A stretch of 64,000 nucleotides of DNA from Portulaca oleracea (lineage: Eukaryota > Streptophyta > Magnoliopsida > Caryophyllales > Portulacaceae). This document shows, in pieces, positions 1 through 11,104 of this stretch (the first letter of the stretch is position 1; every line of letters begins with the position of its first letter). The position numbers and the translations under genes are program-made. Location of the stretch: positions 6,510,001-6,574,000 of the forward strand of contig CM055880.1 of the NCBI GenBank assembly GCA_029582165.1, given 5' to 3'. The notes beneath the pieces were generated by a model. That model saw only the letters and a program-made list of their open reading frames with translations. It was not told the DNA's origin and searched no databases.

Positions 1-60
1 GTTGCAATGTTCATCTTGGTTTACTTATGTGTTGTAATTGTTTCTTTGTTTGAAGGATAG

Positions 61-440
61 GGGTACATGCCTTGAATCAAAATGGTTAATAATTATCTTG
101 AATTGTTCGTAATTTTGTAACTTTTAATAATATCTCATTTAGTAATTATATATATTTATCAATTAAAAGAGCATAATACTTCTTAAATAGATCAACAAAT
201 GTAAATAATAACCTAATTTTATCAATCATAGTAGAGAACACACATTTTATGCATAACTTTATATTTGTAAAACAAATGTAAAAAATAATTATTTTTATAT
301 ATGGTTTATAAGTTGCAATAACCTCAAAGTAGTAAAACATACATTTATAATAATTTAAATATGCTTATATTTAATTTTTTTGAGTGATTAGTTGAAATTC
401 AAGATAGTTATGAACCATCTTGAATCAAGATGCTCATTAT
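61..440. repeat. MITE-like TIR element, family 'CATCTTGA', copy A
   Basis: AT-rich element whose ends are inverted copies of each other: the left end reads toward CTTGAATCAAAATGG and the right end is the complement of CATCTTGATTCAAGATGG. Related copies lie at 50832-51218 and, truncated, at 40438-40705. No coding capacity is visible. Non-autonomous DNA element is an inference from the inverted ends and repetition; no clear target duplication was found for this copy. Confidence 0.5.
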
Positions 441-490
441 ACTAATTGTTTATTATGCTAATCGTAATAAGATGGTTAAATATGCTTATA

Positions 491-655
491 TTTTTTTTCG
501 ATTATTGAAAGGCAACAAGCTTAAAAGTTCACATAATACAGCAAAACCGCATTACAAAACAGCAAACAACCAACTCTAAAAGATAAAAGGTGCAACCAAA
601 CAATGCTAACCATAAGCAAACAGTAAGAACTATCGCACCCCCAACAACTAAAAAA
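491..655 (-). repeat. LINE-like 3' end (family ending ATAATCGAAAAAA)
   Basis: On the minus strand the stretch ends in TCAATAATCGAAAAAAAA, the same tail signature seen at about 35.8, 38.2, 41.06, 42.3 and 42.87 kb. Only a short 3' part is present. An A-tail preceded by a constant end suggests retroposition; assignment to LINEs rather than SINEs is inferred. Confidence 0.4.
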
Positions 656-1163
656 CCTTCATATCTCAATCACGATGCATATATTCAAGATACTTATTTA
701 TAATACGGTAATTGTAACAAATGGCTATGCGTTTATCTAAAATTGAGCAATAAAGAAGTTGGTTTGATTAAGACTTTGCTTGCTCAGAATTGTATGGATT
801 GTAAGCGTTGAATGGCTGGATTTGGGATTGAGTGTGTAGTATTATGGTGTATGATCACGTCCTTTTTTGTTGCCAATTAGAGTGTATGCCTTGTTGATCA
901 TGTAAGTGCTTATTATGCTAATTGCTTTTGTTTAATGGGATGTTTCTTTTGCTATATTGAGGCCGTTTGATGCTTCGCCAACAAGCAAAGCTAAGTTGAC
1001 ACGAAAATTACGTGAGAAAAGAAAACCAAGTTTAGCTAAAAGTCTCCATTCAAGAACACCAAAATATATTAAAGTTGCCGAAGCTAACGGTTTGATCGGA
1101 AATAGGTTCAAGATCCCATTATTAAATTTAAAGTCAGCGTATATGATCAATTTTTATACATAA
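656..1163. other. intergenic, nothing recognised
   Basis: No supported gene. Open frames on both strands near 957-1163 overlap each other and lack recognisable motifs. Confidence 0.5.
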
Positions 1164-1318
1164 CCATGTTCTTTGGATTAGTAACTCTTTCCAATCTAAT
1201 CCAATCCAAACTTTACACAATTCCAAAAAAAAAAAATCTCTCTAAAAGCACAAATCCCAGAAAAAGTATTATAACTTATCCAATTCAAACTCCATTTTAT
1301 CCAATCCAAAGAACGGGA
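1164..1318. repeat. MITE, family ending CCATGTTCTTTGGAT, copy 1
   Basis: Left end CCATGTTCTTTGGATTAG and right end AATCCAAAGAACGGG are inverted copies. The interior has CCAATCCAAACTTTACAC and an A-rich run and matches the element at 43669-43884 along much of its length. Same terminal style as the Tourist-like elements with TTA duplications elsewhere in the window. Confidence 0.6.
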
Positions 1319-1358
1319 AGCCTCTATCGATACATTTATGCATATGTTAAATAAAATA

Positions 1359-1923
1359 GGATTTTTGGACGCTAATATACTGAACTTTCGGGGTATTGGG
1401 CAATAATGTACTGAACTTTGATCTTGGACAATAATGCACTGATGAACTTTTAGGGGTGTTGAACAATAATGCACCTGAAACAATTTCGATGGTGGCTGAC
1501 TTTGTGGTGATCTTACGTGACATACCGAGAAGAATAAACTAAATAATATCTAAATTTATGACATGTCAGCTAATTTGCACAAGTAAAGGTGATTTTATAC
1601 AATTACAACAACAATCTCTCAGTGGAAACACGTTTAAACAAATGTGATTGTATGTTGTTTTTGCTATTTTCAAAGTTGATTTTCTTTAATTGCTTATGTC
1701 CGGATTAGCTGATATGTCAAAAATTTAAATATTTTTTGACCAATTGATCTCCTCCACCTGCTACGTAGGATTGCCACCAAGTCAGTTATTTCCGAAATCA
1801 TTTTGAGTGCATTATTGTTCAACACCCCCCAAAGTATAGTGTATTATTGTCTAAGGTCAAAGCCCAATGTATTATTGTCCAATACCCCAAAAATTCAGTA
1901 TACATATTAGCATCCAAAAACCT
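1359..1923. mobile_element. Mutator-like non-autonomous element, copy 1
   Basis: A 565-bp element with long inverted ends. The left begins GGATTTTTGGACGCTAATAT and the complement of the right end begins AGGTTTTTGGATGCTAATAT, and similarity continues inward for well over 100 bp. It is flanked by a perfect 9-bp direct repeat AATAAAATA at 1350-1358 and 1924-1932, the duplication length typical of Mutator-like transposons. No transposase is encoded. A second copy lies at 15961-16506. Confidence 0.8.
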
Positions 1924-1932
1924 AATAAAATA

Positions 1933-2120
1933 ACAAGAAAAATAAGATTTATTTATGTCAAGTAATCTTGTATGTATAACTAGGTCTAGAATTATAGACC
2001 AGCTCTCCTTCATATCTCATTGGCATTGATCATTGATCAGTTTGCCTGAGGTCGAGGGTTCGAAAGCTGGTGTGGAATCTAGACTTAGGATTATAGCAGG
2101 GGCAACCGTTATGAAAAATG
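1933..2120. other. intergenic with a possible SINE scrap
   Basis: Around 2040-2080 a GAGGTCGAGGGTTCGAAAGC stretch resembles the B box of tRNA-derived SINEs. No matching A box or A-tail was found, so the SINE reading is weak. Confidence 0.25.
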
Positions 2121-2930
2121 GAGCACCATATTAGATAGCTAAGTTTGTTGTTTCTTGCTCTTTTTCTTCACCATAAATAGGGGCAACCACTATGAGAAAT
2201 GGAGTTGTGCAGCAATTAATTCATATTCCTTGGAAGAATTCAAACTTTAATGATGGATACCAAGCTATTCAATTCCCAAGTTCATGCAACTAAGATAGTA
2301 TTAATCATATTTATGGGGAAGAAAATTGAGCACCATATTGGATGACTAAGTTTGTTGTTTCTTGCTCTTTTTCTTCCCCACAAATAGGGGCAACCACTAT
2401 GAGAAATGGAGTTGTGCAACAATTAATTCAAGGTACCGATTAATTGTGATTGAAGGTGATAATTTGGTGCTCATCCAATCGTTGAAAGGAGAAATTCATA
2501 TTCCTTGGGAGAATTCAAATTTTAATGATGGAGACCAAGCTATTCAATTCCCAAGTTCATGCAACCAAGATAGTATTAATCATATTTATGGGGAAGAAAA
2601 TTGAGCACCATATTGGATGGCTAAGTTAGTTGTTTCTTACTCTTTTTCTTCCCCATAAATAGGGGCAACCGCCATGAGAAATGGAGTTGTGCAGCAATTA
2701 ATTCAAGGTACTAATTAATTGTGATTGAAGGTGATAATTTGGTGCTCATCCAATTGTTAAAAGGAGAAATTCATATTTCTTGGGAGAGTACAAACTTTAA
2801 TGATGGATACCAATAGCTTTTCAATTCCCAGGTTCATTCAACCAAGATAGTATTAATCATATTTATGGGGAAGAAAATGGAGCACCATATTGGATGGCTA
2901 AGTTAGTTGTTTCTTTCTCTTTTTCTTCTT
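2121..2930. repeat. tandem repeat, about 276-bp unit, with RNase H-like coding trace
   Basis: The marker GAGCACCATATT recurs at 2121, 2328, 2603 and 2880, giving spacings of 207, 275 and 277 bp; the first unit has an internal deletion of about 68 bp and the last is partial. One unit (2362-2604) is open on the plus strand and contains VIEGDNLVLIQSLKGE, which resembles the middle of plant RVT_3-type RNase H domains, as does the relic at 4510-4785. I infer tandem amplification of a LINE-derived fragment. Confidence 0.7.
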
Positions 2931-2998
2931 CTATCTTGTGAAAAATTATTTTTTGTATCTCTTTCTTATCTATCCTCATAAAGGATAACTTAGATAAA

Positions 2999-3335
2999 GG
3001 TCTTATTTGGCAACCAGCTGGTAGTTAGTAGTTGTTAGTTTGTAGTTGTTAGTTGATAACTATTTGGATTAGTTGTTTGACTTTAGATGTTTGAGTTAGC
3101 TGATTGCATGAAAGATGTTTGACAAACTAGCTTTTTGTGAAAAGCTACCTTAAAAAGTTTCTTCAAGTAACTTTTTAAAAACTAGCTTATAGGGTCCAAA
3201 AGGCCAATATGAAAAGTTTATTACCAATGCAAACACCTTATATTAGTTTTTTTCATCTTAGTCAAAAAATTAACAGTGTCTCAAAATTAACTGAAAGCTA
3301 CCCAAAAACTGGCAGTCAAACACCCCAAAATTTTT
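2999..3335. repeat. candidate MITE
   Basis: The left part has repeated TAGTTGTTAGTT motifs after TTATTTGGCAACCAGCTGG. The right part ends in ACTGGCAGTCAAACACC, roughly the complement of the left end. The frame at 3209-3412 inside it has no recognisable domain. Boundaries and class are inferred. Confidence 0.35.
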
Positions 3336-3446
3336 ATAAGAAAGGCCGTCTAAGTCTAATTATTGTATTATTTAACATTTTAAAAATAATCATTTGGAAG
3401 TACATGACATAGTGCCTTATATATTTTTTTGCACAAGATAGTGCCT

Positions 3447-3479
<33 letters not shown>

Positions 3480-3502
3480 GGAGAGAGAGAGAGAGAGAGA
3501 GA

Positions 3503-3829
3503 GGATAATTAGATTCTAATAATCCCTACTTTTACCGGACATTGATCAGATTACTCAGATGGACCAAAAATAAATAAAATTGGATTTGAGTGGGACGCCG
3601 GCGAGTTGACTGGCGGTGACTCGGTGGTTTGCTGACATGGCACGTTGACCATGTGTTTGACCGGGTTGACTTTAATGTGCCAAGTCAGCAAACCACCGAG
3701 TCAGTGCCACTCAACTCGTCGGCGTCCCACTCAAATCCAATTTTATTTATTTTGGTCACCGTAATACAAAGTGAAATCTGATCATCATTGTCCAATTTAT
3801 GAAAGTAGGGATTATTAGAATCCAATTAT

Positions 3830-3831
<2 letters not shown>
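3503..3831. mobile_element. foldback/TIR element between (TA)n(GA)n microsatellites
   Basis: A near-palindromic 329-bp element. Its left end GGATAATTAGATTCTAATAA is repeated inverted at the right end, and the arms (about 120-150 bp) include inverted copies of TGGATTTGAGTGGGACG and GACTCGGTGGTTTGCTGAC. Both flanks carry a TA run followed by a GA run (3441-3502 and 3832-3900). A related pair of ends occurs at 60498-61492. No coding capacity. Confidence 0.7.
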
Positions 3832-3901
<70 letters not shown>

Positions 3902-3902
<1 letters not shown>

Positions 3903-4505
3903 GTGTAATCCAACAATATTCACAAAATTATACCTATGATCTGGAGTTATCTTATGAACATTGATTTCATTTAAGAGTGAATTCATAGTAGAAGCGGTCT
4001 CATCTTCAATTCCCTTTTATCTTACAGATTCCATATGTTCTCCTTTCTTTTAATCAACAAATTCAGCATTCTTTATGCGTATAATTGGTACTAGAAATTT
4101 AAAACTTTTTCAAAACCTATATGCATTGATCTTGATTCAAGTGACGTGATTCAAATCTGATCCTAATGTCAATCTTTTGACCCAATAAAAAGTCAACAAA
4201 TTCTCATAAACAATAATGTATAATTAAGGAGAATGGGGTAAATTATAATACAACTAGTATTCTATGTTTGCCATTTAGTTAAAGTTTCAATCTAACTATT
4301 GTAAACTATATAAGGTAACATAACATCCCAATGACAACAGATAGTACTTTTTTTTACAAAGTTAAATGAAGACAAAGAAAGGTTAGTTAATGACTTCTTT
4401 TTACAAGAAATTGGACCATCCTGCTAGAATATAAAATGTTATTAAACTTCTTATTTTCTATGAAATCTCATTTTTCAACTGCCGGTAAGTTTGACCAACT
4501 TTTTG
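3902..4505. other. intergenic, nothing recognised
   Basis: AT-rich sequence with no supported gene or repeat boundary. Confidence 0.5.
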
Positions 4506-4509
4506 AAAA

Positions 4510-4785
4510 TTAATCAACTGCACCATTCGTCTCATGAAAAATATGAGTAGCATCTTCACAATGAGTGAGAATGTGTTTGATATCATGGAATATCCTTTTG
4601 ATTTGCCATATAATTTCAAAGTTACTTGGAATCGTCTGAATCGCCACCAAATTGTCTCTTTGAATGATAATATGAGTGTAACCCACTTTAATAGCTTTTA
4701 GAAGGCCACCACAAAGAGCCCTAGCCTTCACAACAATGATGGGAGGGCCTCCATGTGGTAATGTATCTTCTGAGTCCTCCAACAC
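4510..4785 (-). pseudogene. RNase H-like (RVT_3) domain relic
   Basis: The minus frame reads ARALCGGLLKAIKVGYTHI, then a QRDNLVAIQ segment, then WQIKRIFHDIKHILTHCEDA and HIFHETNGAVD. This is the layout of plant RNase H-like domains: a conserved acidic residue in the xGDNL strand, the WxI..I..DI helix and the HxxRxAN-type end. The usual Gly-Asp is Arg-Asp here and the frame ends at ...GAVD. It lies just downstream, on the same strand, of the reverse-transcriptase relic at 4797-5400, so both may come from one decayed non-LTR element. Confidence 0.6.
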
Positions 4786-4796
4786 TCAACCCCATA

Positions 4797-5400
4797 AAAC
4801 ACCACCTATTTAAGTACCTTGCGGTACGCTTCACCCTTAAACTTTAGTGAAACTTTCTTTATCAAACAATACTCTTGAAGTTGTTTTCCACTTTCTTCAA
4901 CCAAACTTAATACGATGTATAATATCCTCATTGATTTATCCATAATTTTATAAGAAAGAACCAAAGTACATGGACTTCTCCATCGGTGGAATTGTACGTC
5001 TTCAATGATAACTTCAATCTTGATCGATTGTGGTTCTCGCTCTCAGGTTCATTAGAATGACACGTCATATATTCTGTCTTTGACCTACCCATATTAAAAC
5101 TCCTAGACTCTAAGGTATCTTCCCAGACCTACACCTTGCCATTTAGTTTCTCCCTCAACTCATCTATAAGCACTATAGCATCCATGAAAAGCTCATACCA
5201 TGGTAACTTATCCTAAATGTCCTTAGTCAACTCATCCACCAAAGTAAAAAGAAATAGGCTTAGTGCAGACCCCTGGTGCACTTCGTTCTCAACAGAAAAC
5301 TTTCTCGTGTTTCCCACCATTGTCTAAACACTAGCTCTAACATTATCATACATGTCTTTAGTAGCCCATATATAAGGATATGACACCCTTTTGTCCAAAG
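4797..5400 (-). pseudogene. non-LTR (LINE) reverse transcriptase relic
   Basis: Read on the minus strand with several stops and frame breaks, this stretch gives MYDNVRASV, an ENEVHQGSALSLFLFTLV segment, LPWYELFMDAIVLIDELREK and SKTEYMTC. These match, in order, RT motifs of plant non-LTR elements: the xxLHQGSALSPxLF block, then the A-D-D block, here changed to FMDA so that the catalytic Asp pair is lost, then the KTEYM block. The gene is dead. No endonuclease part was found upstream. Confidence 0.65.
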
Positions 5401-5660
5401 CAATCTCACACCATATTTGTGAAAACATATAAATAAAAAATAACTTTCATGTAATTATAAGTAGTAATAACCGCGGAACTAATAAAACATATTTTTTCAC
5501 GATTCAACTACACATAAATATAATTTAGAGCAATTTAAGTGTAATTCAAGATAGTTAATAAGCAAATTAAATTGATTCAAAATATTTATCTTTTTAACTC
5601 AAAATAATCGACCCTACCTATAAAGTAGGACAGTCTTGGGCATGTTCTTTAGCCTATTTA
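5401..5660. other. intergenic; faint copy of the CATCTTGA repeat
   Basis: A GTAATTCAAGATAGTTAAT stretch near 5550 resembles the inner end of the family seen at 61-440. Too diverged to bound. Confidence 0.3.
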
Positions 5661-5821
5661 GGCCCTGTTTTTTTGTGCGTTGCGTTTACGTTGTATTATG
5701 TTTAGTTGCGATAAGTTGCGGTAGAAATAGTAAAAAGGTAATGGAAATTTGCTGTATGTTGCGGTATGTTGCGTTAGGTTGCGTTGTAGTTAGTTGCGTT
5801 AACGCACAAAAGAACAGTGCC
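5661..5821. mobile_element. Tourist/PIF-Harbinger-like MITE
   Basis: A 161-bp element. Left end GGCCCTGTTTTTTTGTGCGTT and right end AACGCACAAAAGAACAGTGCC are inverted copies. TTA flanks both ends (5658-5660 and 5822-5824), the 3-bp duplication of PIF/Harbinger and Tourist elements. The interior is built of TTGCGTT/TTGCGGT words. No coding capacity. A related element is at 20206-20411. Confidence 0.7.
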
Positions 5822-5824
5822 TTA

Positions 5825-6427
5825 GAACAACACTGGTTGCAATACAAGGAGAGGAGGGGGGGGGGGGGAGTTATCAATATAAGCCTTCCATTTTAAGATA
5901 ATAGTCCCCTCAACCTAACCTTGGTTTCCTACACCATCCCATATCCTAACTGCCCCCTCGCCTGAACCATGGTCGCCAGAAAACACCATAACCACCAAAA
6001 AAAAGTTAGGGTTATTCCAACACGAGCAGATGACTTAGGCGACCGAGGTCAGGGTTGATGGGGGTTGAAAGGTTTGCTGATAAGGTACACTAAACTGTGG
6101 GACTAAAAATAGTTGGCTTAAATTGGTAGTCCTTAATTGTTTCTTAATGTAAAAATCTAGTTCTCAATGCACACATACATGCATATGATGTGTATAATAT
6201 TTTCTATCATAATGTAAATTGTAGATAGAATGATAAAATTTATTACTGCAACAAACCCAAAGTTTCAACTTTTACTCTAGTTCACAAAATTAAAGTTCTC
6301 TCATGCAATAGGTAAATAACTAGGTAAATAACTAAAAGATAGGATGAGATCCACACAGGTGCATGGTCTCTAATGCGAAAGACATCGGTTTATGATCATC
6401 ATCAGCAGCAATGTCACCGGAACACGG
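5825..6427. other. 3' flank of the response-regulator gene
   Basis: Holds an A/G-rich run with an uninterrupted G tract near 5858-5869 and otherwise nothing recognised. On the minus strand an AATAAA at 6239-6244 is a possible poly(A) signal for the gene ending at 6428. Confidence 0.4.
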
Positions 6428-9400
6428 CTACGCCTTGTGGCCTTCACTGCTCGAACCAATGTCGTCTAAGTCATCGACATTTTCTTGCTGCGAACAATGG
6501 AAAAAAGACACCCAATTCAGTATAAACATACAGTACAGCTTCATCCAAAGTATGACAAATTGAGGTACTAATCAGGTTGATAATGTATATATTATACCTT
6601 TGGAACAACCTCCTTGGAAGCCATCCCACCACCCTGTTTCTGGAGACTGTAGGCCCTTCTGATTTGCAAAACTCTTTCCTGCAACATACCTGGTGGTGGA
6701 TACACATCAGATTTTTCACGCGCTCCGGTTCTAGCAGCCTGAGGGATGACACTGCTTCCCATATTCGACAGTCTTGAGCTGCTTCTAGCAGTGCTTTGGG
6801 TGGCAGAGTTCTCCGAGTTGGCTGGTAAATGAATAGCTTTCAAGCGCTGCCTCTGCAAGAAATACGCGTTAACAGACAATCAAGTGACAGCAAATTGTAG
6901 TTTGATCATAACAAAATGCATGCATATGGTTTTTGTATGTGTTCATATATGTAATACCCGTGCGAGGACTGCAAACATTCGTCGCCTCAAATCTGACATG
7001 TTGTTCAGTGCTTCATTTGGTGGTGCTGCAGCATTTCCTGAGCACGAAAAACTTAGAGTTAACATGCCAATTCAAGTGTTACCAAATGAACAAAAACAGA
7101 ATCAGGGACAATTTTTTTACCAGTTTGAAGAGTAAGATCCTTAGACAATGCTTTCATAACTCTCTCGCGAAACCCATCATTCCAAACAGCTCTAGTTTTC
7201 CTTTGATCATCTTGAGGTTCACCTCTGTCCTTTCGTTTTCCGAGTGCAATGTTAGCCTTTCTTTCCTCCATTTGATCGGGTTCCGCCTTGATAGGTGGGT
7301 TTTCGATTTTGATTTCCTTTCCAGTGAGTGGTGAACTCTGTCTGTCATACAGAGAGGCATTGTTTAAATCAATGCCTGTCAGATTCAGAATGTTCTGCTT
7401 TTCCTTTCGCTTCTCAGCAAGAAGTCTCTTTTTGAACACATGTTGCCACACACTTAGAAGACTGTGTTTATCAATCGGCTTGTCAAGAACTAGAGTTGCA
7501 CCAGAGAGTAGCAGATTTAAAGCCTGTCTGATGTCGCGGTTTGGAGGCATAACTGCATCAAATTCGAACATATTATTAATGTAAATGGAAGAATGTAGGG
7601 AAGGGTAGTTCTCAACAAAGAAAAAAATCACGTCCGTGTCAATTTGGATAAGTCAATCGCAAAATTCAGATGAGAAATTGATGTCTATCCTTTTTTTAGG
7701 TCGGACTAGGTTAGAAAATTCAGTCAGACCAAAACTGAGGTTATATCGAATTTGGATAAAGGGAAAAAAGCGAGAAATATTGCCTTCAATATTCAGTTGA
7801 ATCGGACAATTCACAATTTCGACAAAAGGTTTATGGCTATTCCTGATAGGGCTATTGAAAATTGGGTTCGGGTCATCCCGCGTAGACATTGGATGAAAAG
7901 TTGATGTCTGATGCCTGATTGTTTCAAGTATTTTTTGGGTTGGACAATTCAAACAAGTCTGAATTCGAGTCAAAATTGGATTTGGTTAAAGTGGAAAATG
8001 TTGTGGTCTGGATTTTTTGCCAAATCCGTCGAAGTCAAAATTCGGACGAAAAGTATATGACCACGCCCAATTTTTCTGAATATAAATAAATCGGATATTC
8101 GGGTCGGACAATTTGCTAACATCCATAATTCTCAATTTGTTATAGGTAGGACAAATTTGAATATTCGGAGCGAAATAAGCAATATATTATAGTGGATAAC
8201 ATATATTTGCTTACAAATTATGGCCATATCCTCATTGACTGCCAGGATTTCGTCAAGGAAAGCATGCGGATCTCTTTCTTTCATGGGGATGGCAGCCAAG
8301 ACGAGATCGAATTCTTTTGGATGCTGTCCAATCCTTCTTAGTGCAACTTCTGGATCCATAATTTCTGTCACTGCAAAACCCAAAATTGCAGTGATTAGAT
8401 TATCAAACCGGACATTCACCTGCCCGGAATAAAACATTTGATACAGTCGGGTCGGGTTAGTGGAGTAAGTGATCTTTGAATTAATTGATATTTTTATTTA
8501 GTTCGGTCCGACGATTTTCAATCCTGGTGAACTAATATTCTTTGGTCTAATACAATTTTCATTGAAGAAATATAAAAATGATATGAGTTTTGGAGTAAGA
8601 TAGTTTTTAAGTGTCTTTCTCTGTTATTAAAATCAAATTCTTGTATATTAAATTGAAATAAAATCATATAATTGAACTCTATAATTATAATATCATATAT
8701 AAAGTGTATAAAGTTATACTTTTATCAATTATTTTTTAAATTTCAAAAAAATGCCAAAAAATATGTATAATGGATGTGGTTAATTCGATTAGGGTATTAT
8801 TTGTATTCATTAGCATAGCCAATACATCCAACCTTCTTATAATTGATAAGTAATATTTATCACTCAAATAATTAGTGTCGAAAATTATAAGAAATATTAA
8901 TTTGATGAAATGTAAGATACTTAAAAAATGTCTTAGAACTGTCATCACTCAAAAAAATATCTTTCAAATAAATTTTTAATCTAGTTTGACTCGGTTCACC
9001 TACTTGTAAAAGTGACACTTCTACGTAAGGTACCTAAAATAACTCTAAAACCAAAAGATGAACTATATTGTATTTTGATTTATCGACCCCAAAATTTGAG
9101 ACATTTGTTTTTATGCCCCTGCATTTTACAATTATATTTATGCTCATGTATCATGTGGTTTACGTGTTGTGATTTTTGGAAGGTTTTTAAATATGTAAAT
9201 GTTACTGTTTCTCTTTGAAAAAATGTGGGAAGTCAGTCATTGGTTAATAGAAGCTTGCACTTTCTAGGATTGTTTCCTCAAAAAGCTCTAAAATAGTGAA
9301 ATTTATTTTTATAGTTTCAACACTTCCCCGCGATTTTTAATGAATTTACAATGTATGTCCCAAATTTTTTTAATTTTGTTTAGATTTTTTACGATTTTTA

Positions 9401-10609
9401 AATTTTCACTTTTATTCTTTTAAAAAAATTATAATAATTGCTCGGATTCTTAAAAAATAATTTAAATTTTTTTTAGTAACTACACTTCATAACCTTTTTG
9501 GGGACAGAAATGCAAAAAAAAAAATTATATAGGGTAGAAATGAAAAATAAAAAATGTGAAGATAGATTTGGTACCATAAAATACAATTTTTTTTGTTTTT
9601 AACACCACTAGAATACCAAAAAAAAAGTAAGGATCACTGGCATACAAAAGGTAAAAGTAAGAATTATTAAAGTCACATTTTCCTGTAATAACACTATAAA
9701 TTACATAAAAGTATAATTTAATCCTAACTTTTCAAATTATATAAAACATGTAAACTATAGCCAATGAATAAGGTTTGTTTGATTAGAATTTCATTTTTAT
9801 GTATCATAAAGTAATGGTTAATAAGCCCTTACAATTAATAATTAATTATATATACAAAATAATAATGTTAAAATCAAAATAAATATTAATTTCATAGAAA
9901 AATGACACTAAAAAAATATGTTAGCATACACCCTGATTCATATCCTCATCAAAAATTAGTGTTGCCCCCTCCCTTTTTTCCTTTCTTCATTTTATGCCCG
10001 GTCAGGCGGTCATGAAATCTTAGGAAAAATAACATGGCCGAATAATTATAATTGCTCAAAGATGACATTTTCATACATGGAAATCAGAAACTATGTTTTA
10101 TCTTTTCAATTCATATGTACATGTAAGTTTTCTTTTAATTCAATTATATGTTGATTTTTTTTCACAAATCACATAAAAATCTAAGCTAGATTTAACTGCT
10201 TAGCTACAAAATAATTTTATGTCCATATGTTTATAAAATGATGATGATTTCAACTAATGTTGTTCTCTTCTGATTACTTATTATGTTTATAACAAGGATG
10301 ATTCAAGTACATATAAAATATACAATTTTTTTAAAAAAGTGTAAAGATACGATCCGATTCCTGCTAGCTAAACGAAGTCTATGCATGTGTGTATATTTAT
10401 ATCAATTGAAAAAACAAAGAAGAAAACATAGTGGATAGAATTGAATGACAGAAGAAAGAAATCTAACCTTGGTAGGATGCCTTACTAAGAAGCAAAGCTA
10501 CCTTTCGTGAAAAGATTTGATCTTCATCGATAATGAGTATATGGTAATCTTTCACATCAGATGGAACAGGAGTTTCATATCCATCATCTTCCCAATCAAT
10601 CACGTCCAT
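6428..10609 (-). CDS. pseudo-response regulator, type-B ARR-like (APRR-like), six exons
   Basis: Exons on the minus strand: 10468-10609, 8215-8370, 7121-7552, 6958-7037, 6598-6852 and 6487-6428. All introns are GT-AG and the joined frame is 1125 bp (374 residues plus TAG). The start is the ATG at 10609, opening MDVIDWEDDGYE. Residues about 22-142 form a receiver fold: IIDED supplies the acidic pocket (Asp28 to Asp30), Lys124 in LDKP is the conserved lysine, and SVWQHVFKKR is the end typical of type-B receivers. The phospho-acceptor position, in the LVLxxxxM strand, is Ala74, and the usual Ser/Thr after the fourth strand is Pro102. Residues about 218-285 align only loosely with a GARP/Myb-like domain, starting KTRAVW, and the SHLQKYR signature is absent. 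A Lys/Glu-rich linker and a Ser-rich tail complete it. Role inferred: a nuclear regulator that does not accept phosphate from the cytokinin-type relay. Intron 1 is about 2.1 kb and carries MITE-like repeats. Confidence 0.85.
8650..8945. repeat. MITE-like repeat in intron 1 (family of 47852-48225), copy 1
   Basis: Shares with the element upstream of the bHLH gene the order: TATACTTTTATCAATTATTTTTTAAA-like stretch, then TAGGGT, then TAGCCAACACAT-like, then CTTCTTATAATTGATAA, then TTAAAAAATGTCTT-like end. Diverged, boundaries approximate. Confidence 0.5.
9690..9935. repeat. MITE-like repeat in intron 1, copy 2 (diverged)
   Basis: AT-rich stretch with the same succession of weak motifs as 8650-8945, ending in ATGACACTAAAAAAATATG. 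Low-complexity sequence makes the match uncertain. Confidence 0.3.
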
Positions 10610-10746
10610 GGTGTTACTTAAACACAATTCCTCTCACTTGAATATTCAGAGAAGTGATTGACTAGTTTAAGAGGTGAAAATTAGAGAGAGCAGAAATATA
10701 TAATAGAGAGTTGCAACTGTTGTGAAGAAGAATCTGACCAATACCA

Positions 10747-10754
10747 TTTATATA
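10747..10754 (-). promoter_or_regulatory. TATA box of the response-regulator gene
   Basis: On the minus strand TATATAAA lies 138 bp upstream of the ATG at 10609, leaving room for a 5' UTR of roughly 100 bp. Assigned by sequence and position only. Confidence 0.5.
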
Positions 10755-10900
10755 CACGAACAGAGCTATAAAGTAATCTGCTAAGCACTTCCTACCTCCC
10801 CCGGATCGCCCTGGCAAACATAGCATTTTAATTTTTTTTTTCTTAAGACAATGTGTCTTGGAATTTTAATTTCTGTGAATCCGATTAGATTCACCAATGT

Positions 10901-11104
10901 AATCCCATTCATAGGCGTTACAAAATCAAATATTTATAATTTTTGTTTGTTTCCCTAAATGTATGTCATTAACAAGTCAATCAATTAGGTTTTTTGAAGT
11001 CCAATCCCATTCATAGGCGTTACAAAATCAAATATTTTTAATTTCTGTTGATTCCCTAAATGTATGTCATTAACAAGTCAATCAATTAGGTTTTTTGAAG
11101 TCCA
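10901..11104. repeat. two-copy tandem duplication, 102-bp unit
   Basis: AATCCCATTCATAGGCGTTA starts at 10901 and again at 11003, and the units stay nearly identical through AATTAGGTTTTTTGAAGTCC. It lies just upstream of the response-regulator promoter. No function evident. Confidence 0.85.

Noticed and set aside
6577..7584. Plus-strand frames across the response-regulator exons
   Set aside because: They lie opposite exons that match a known family and cross its splice sites without signals of their own.
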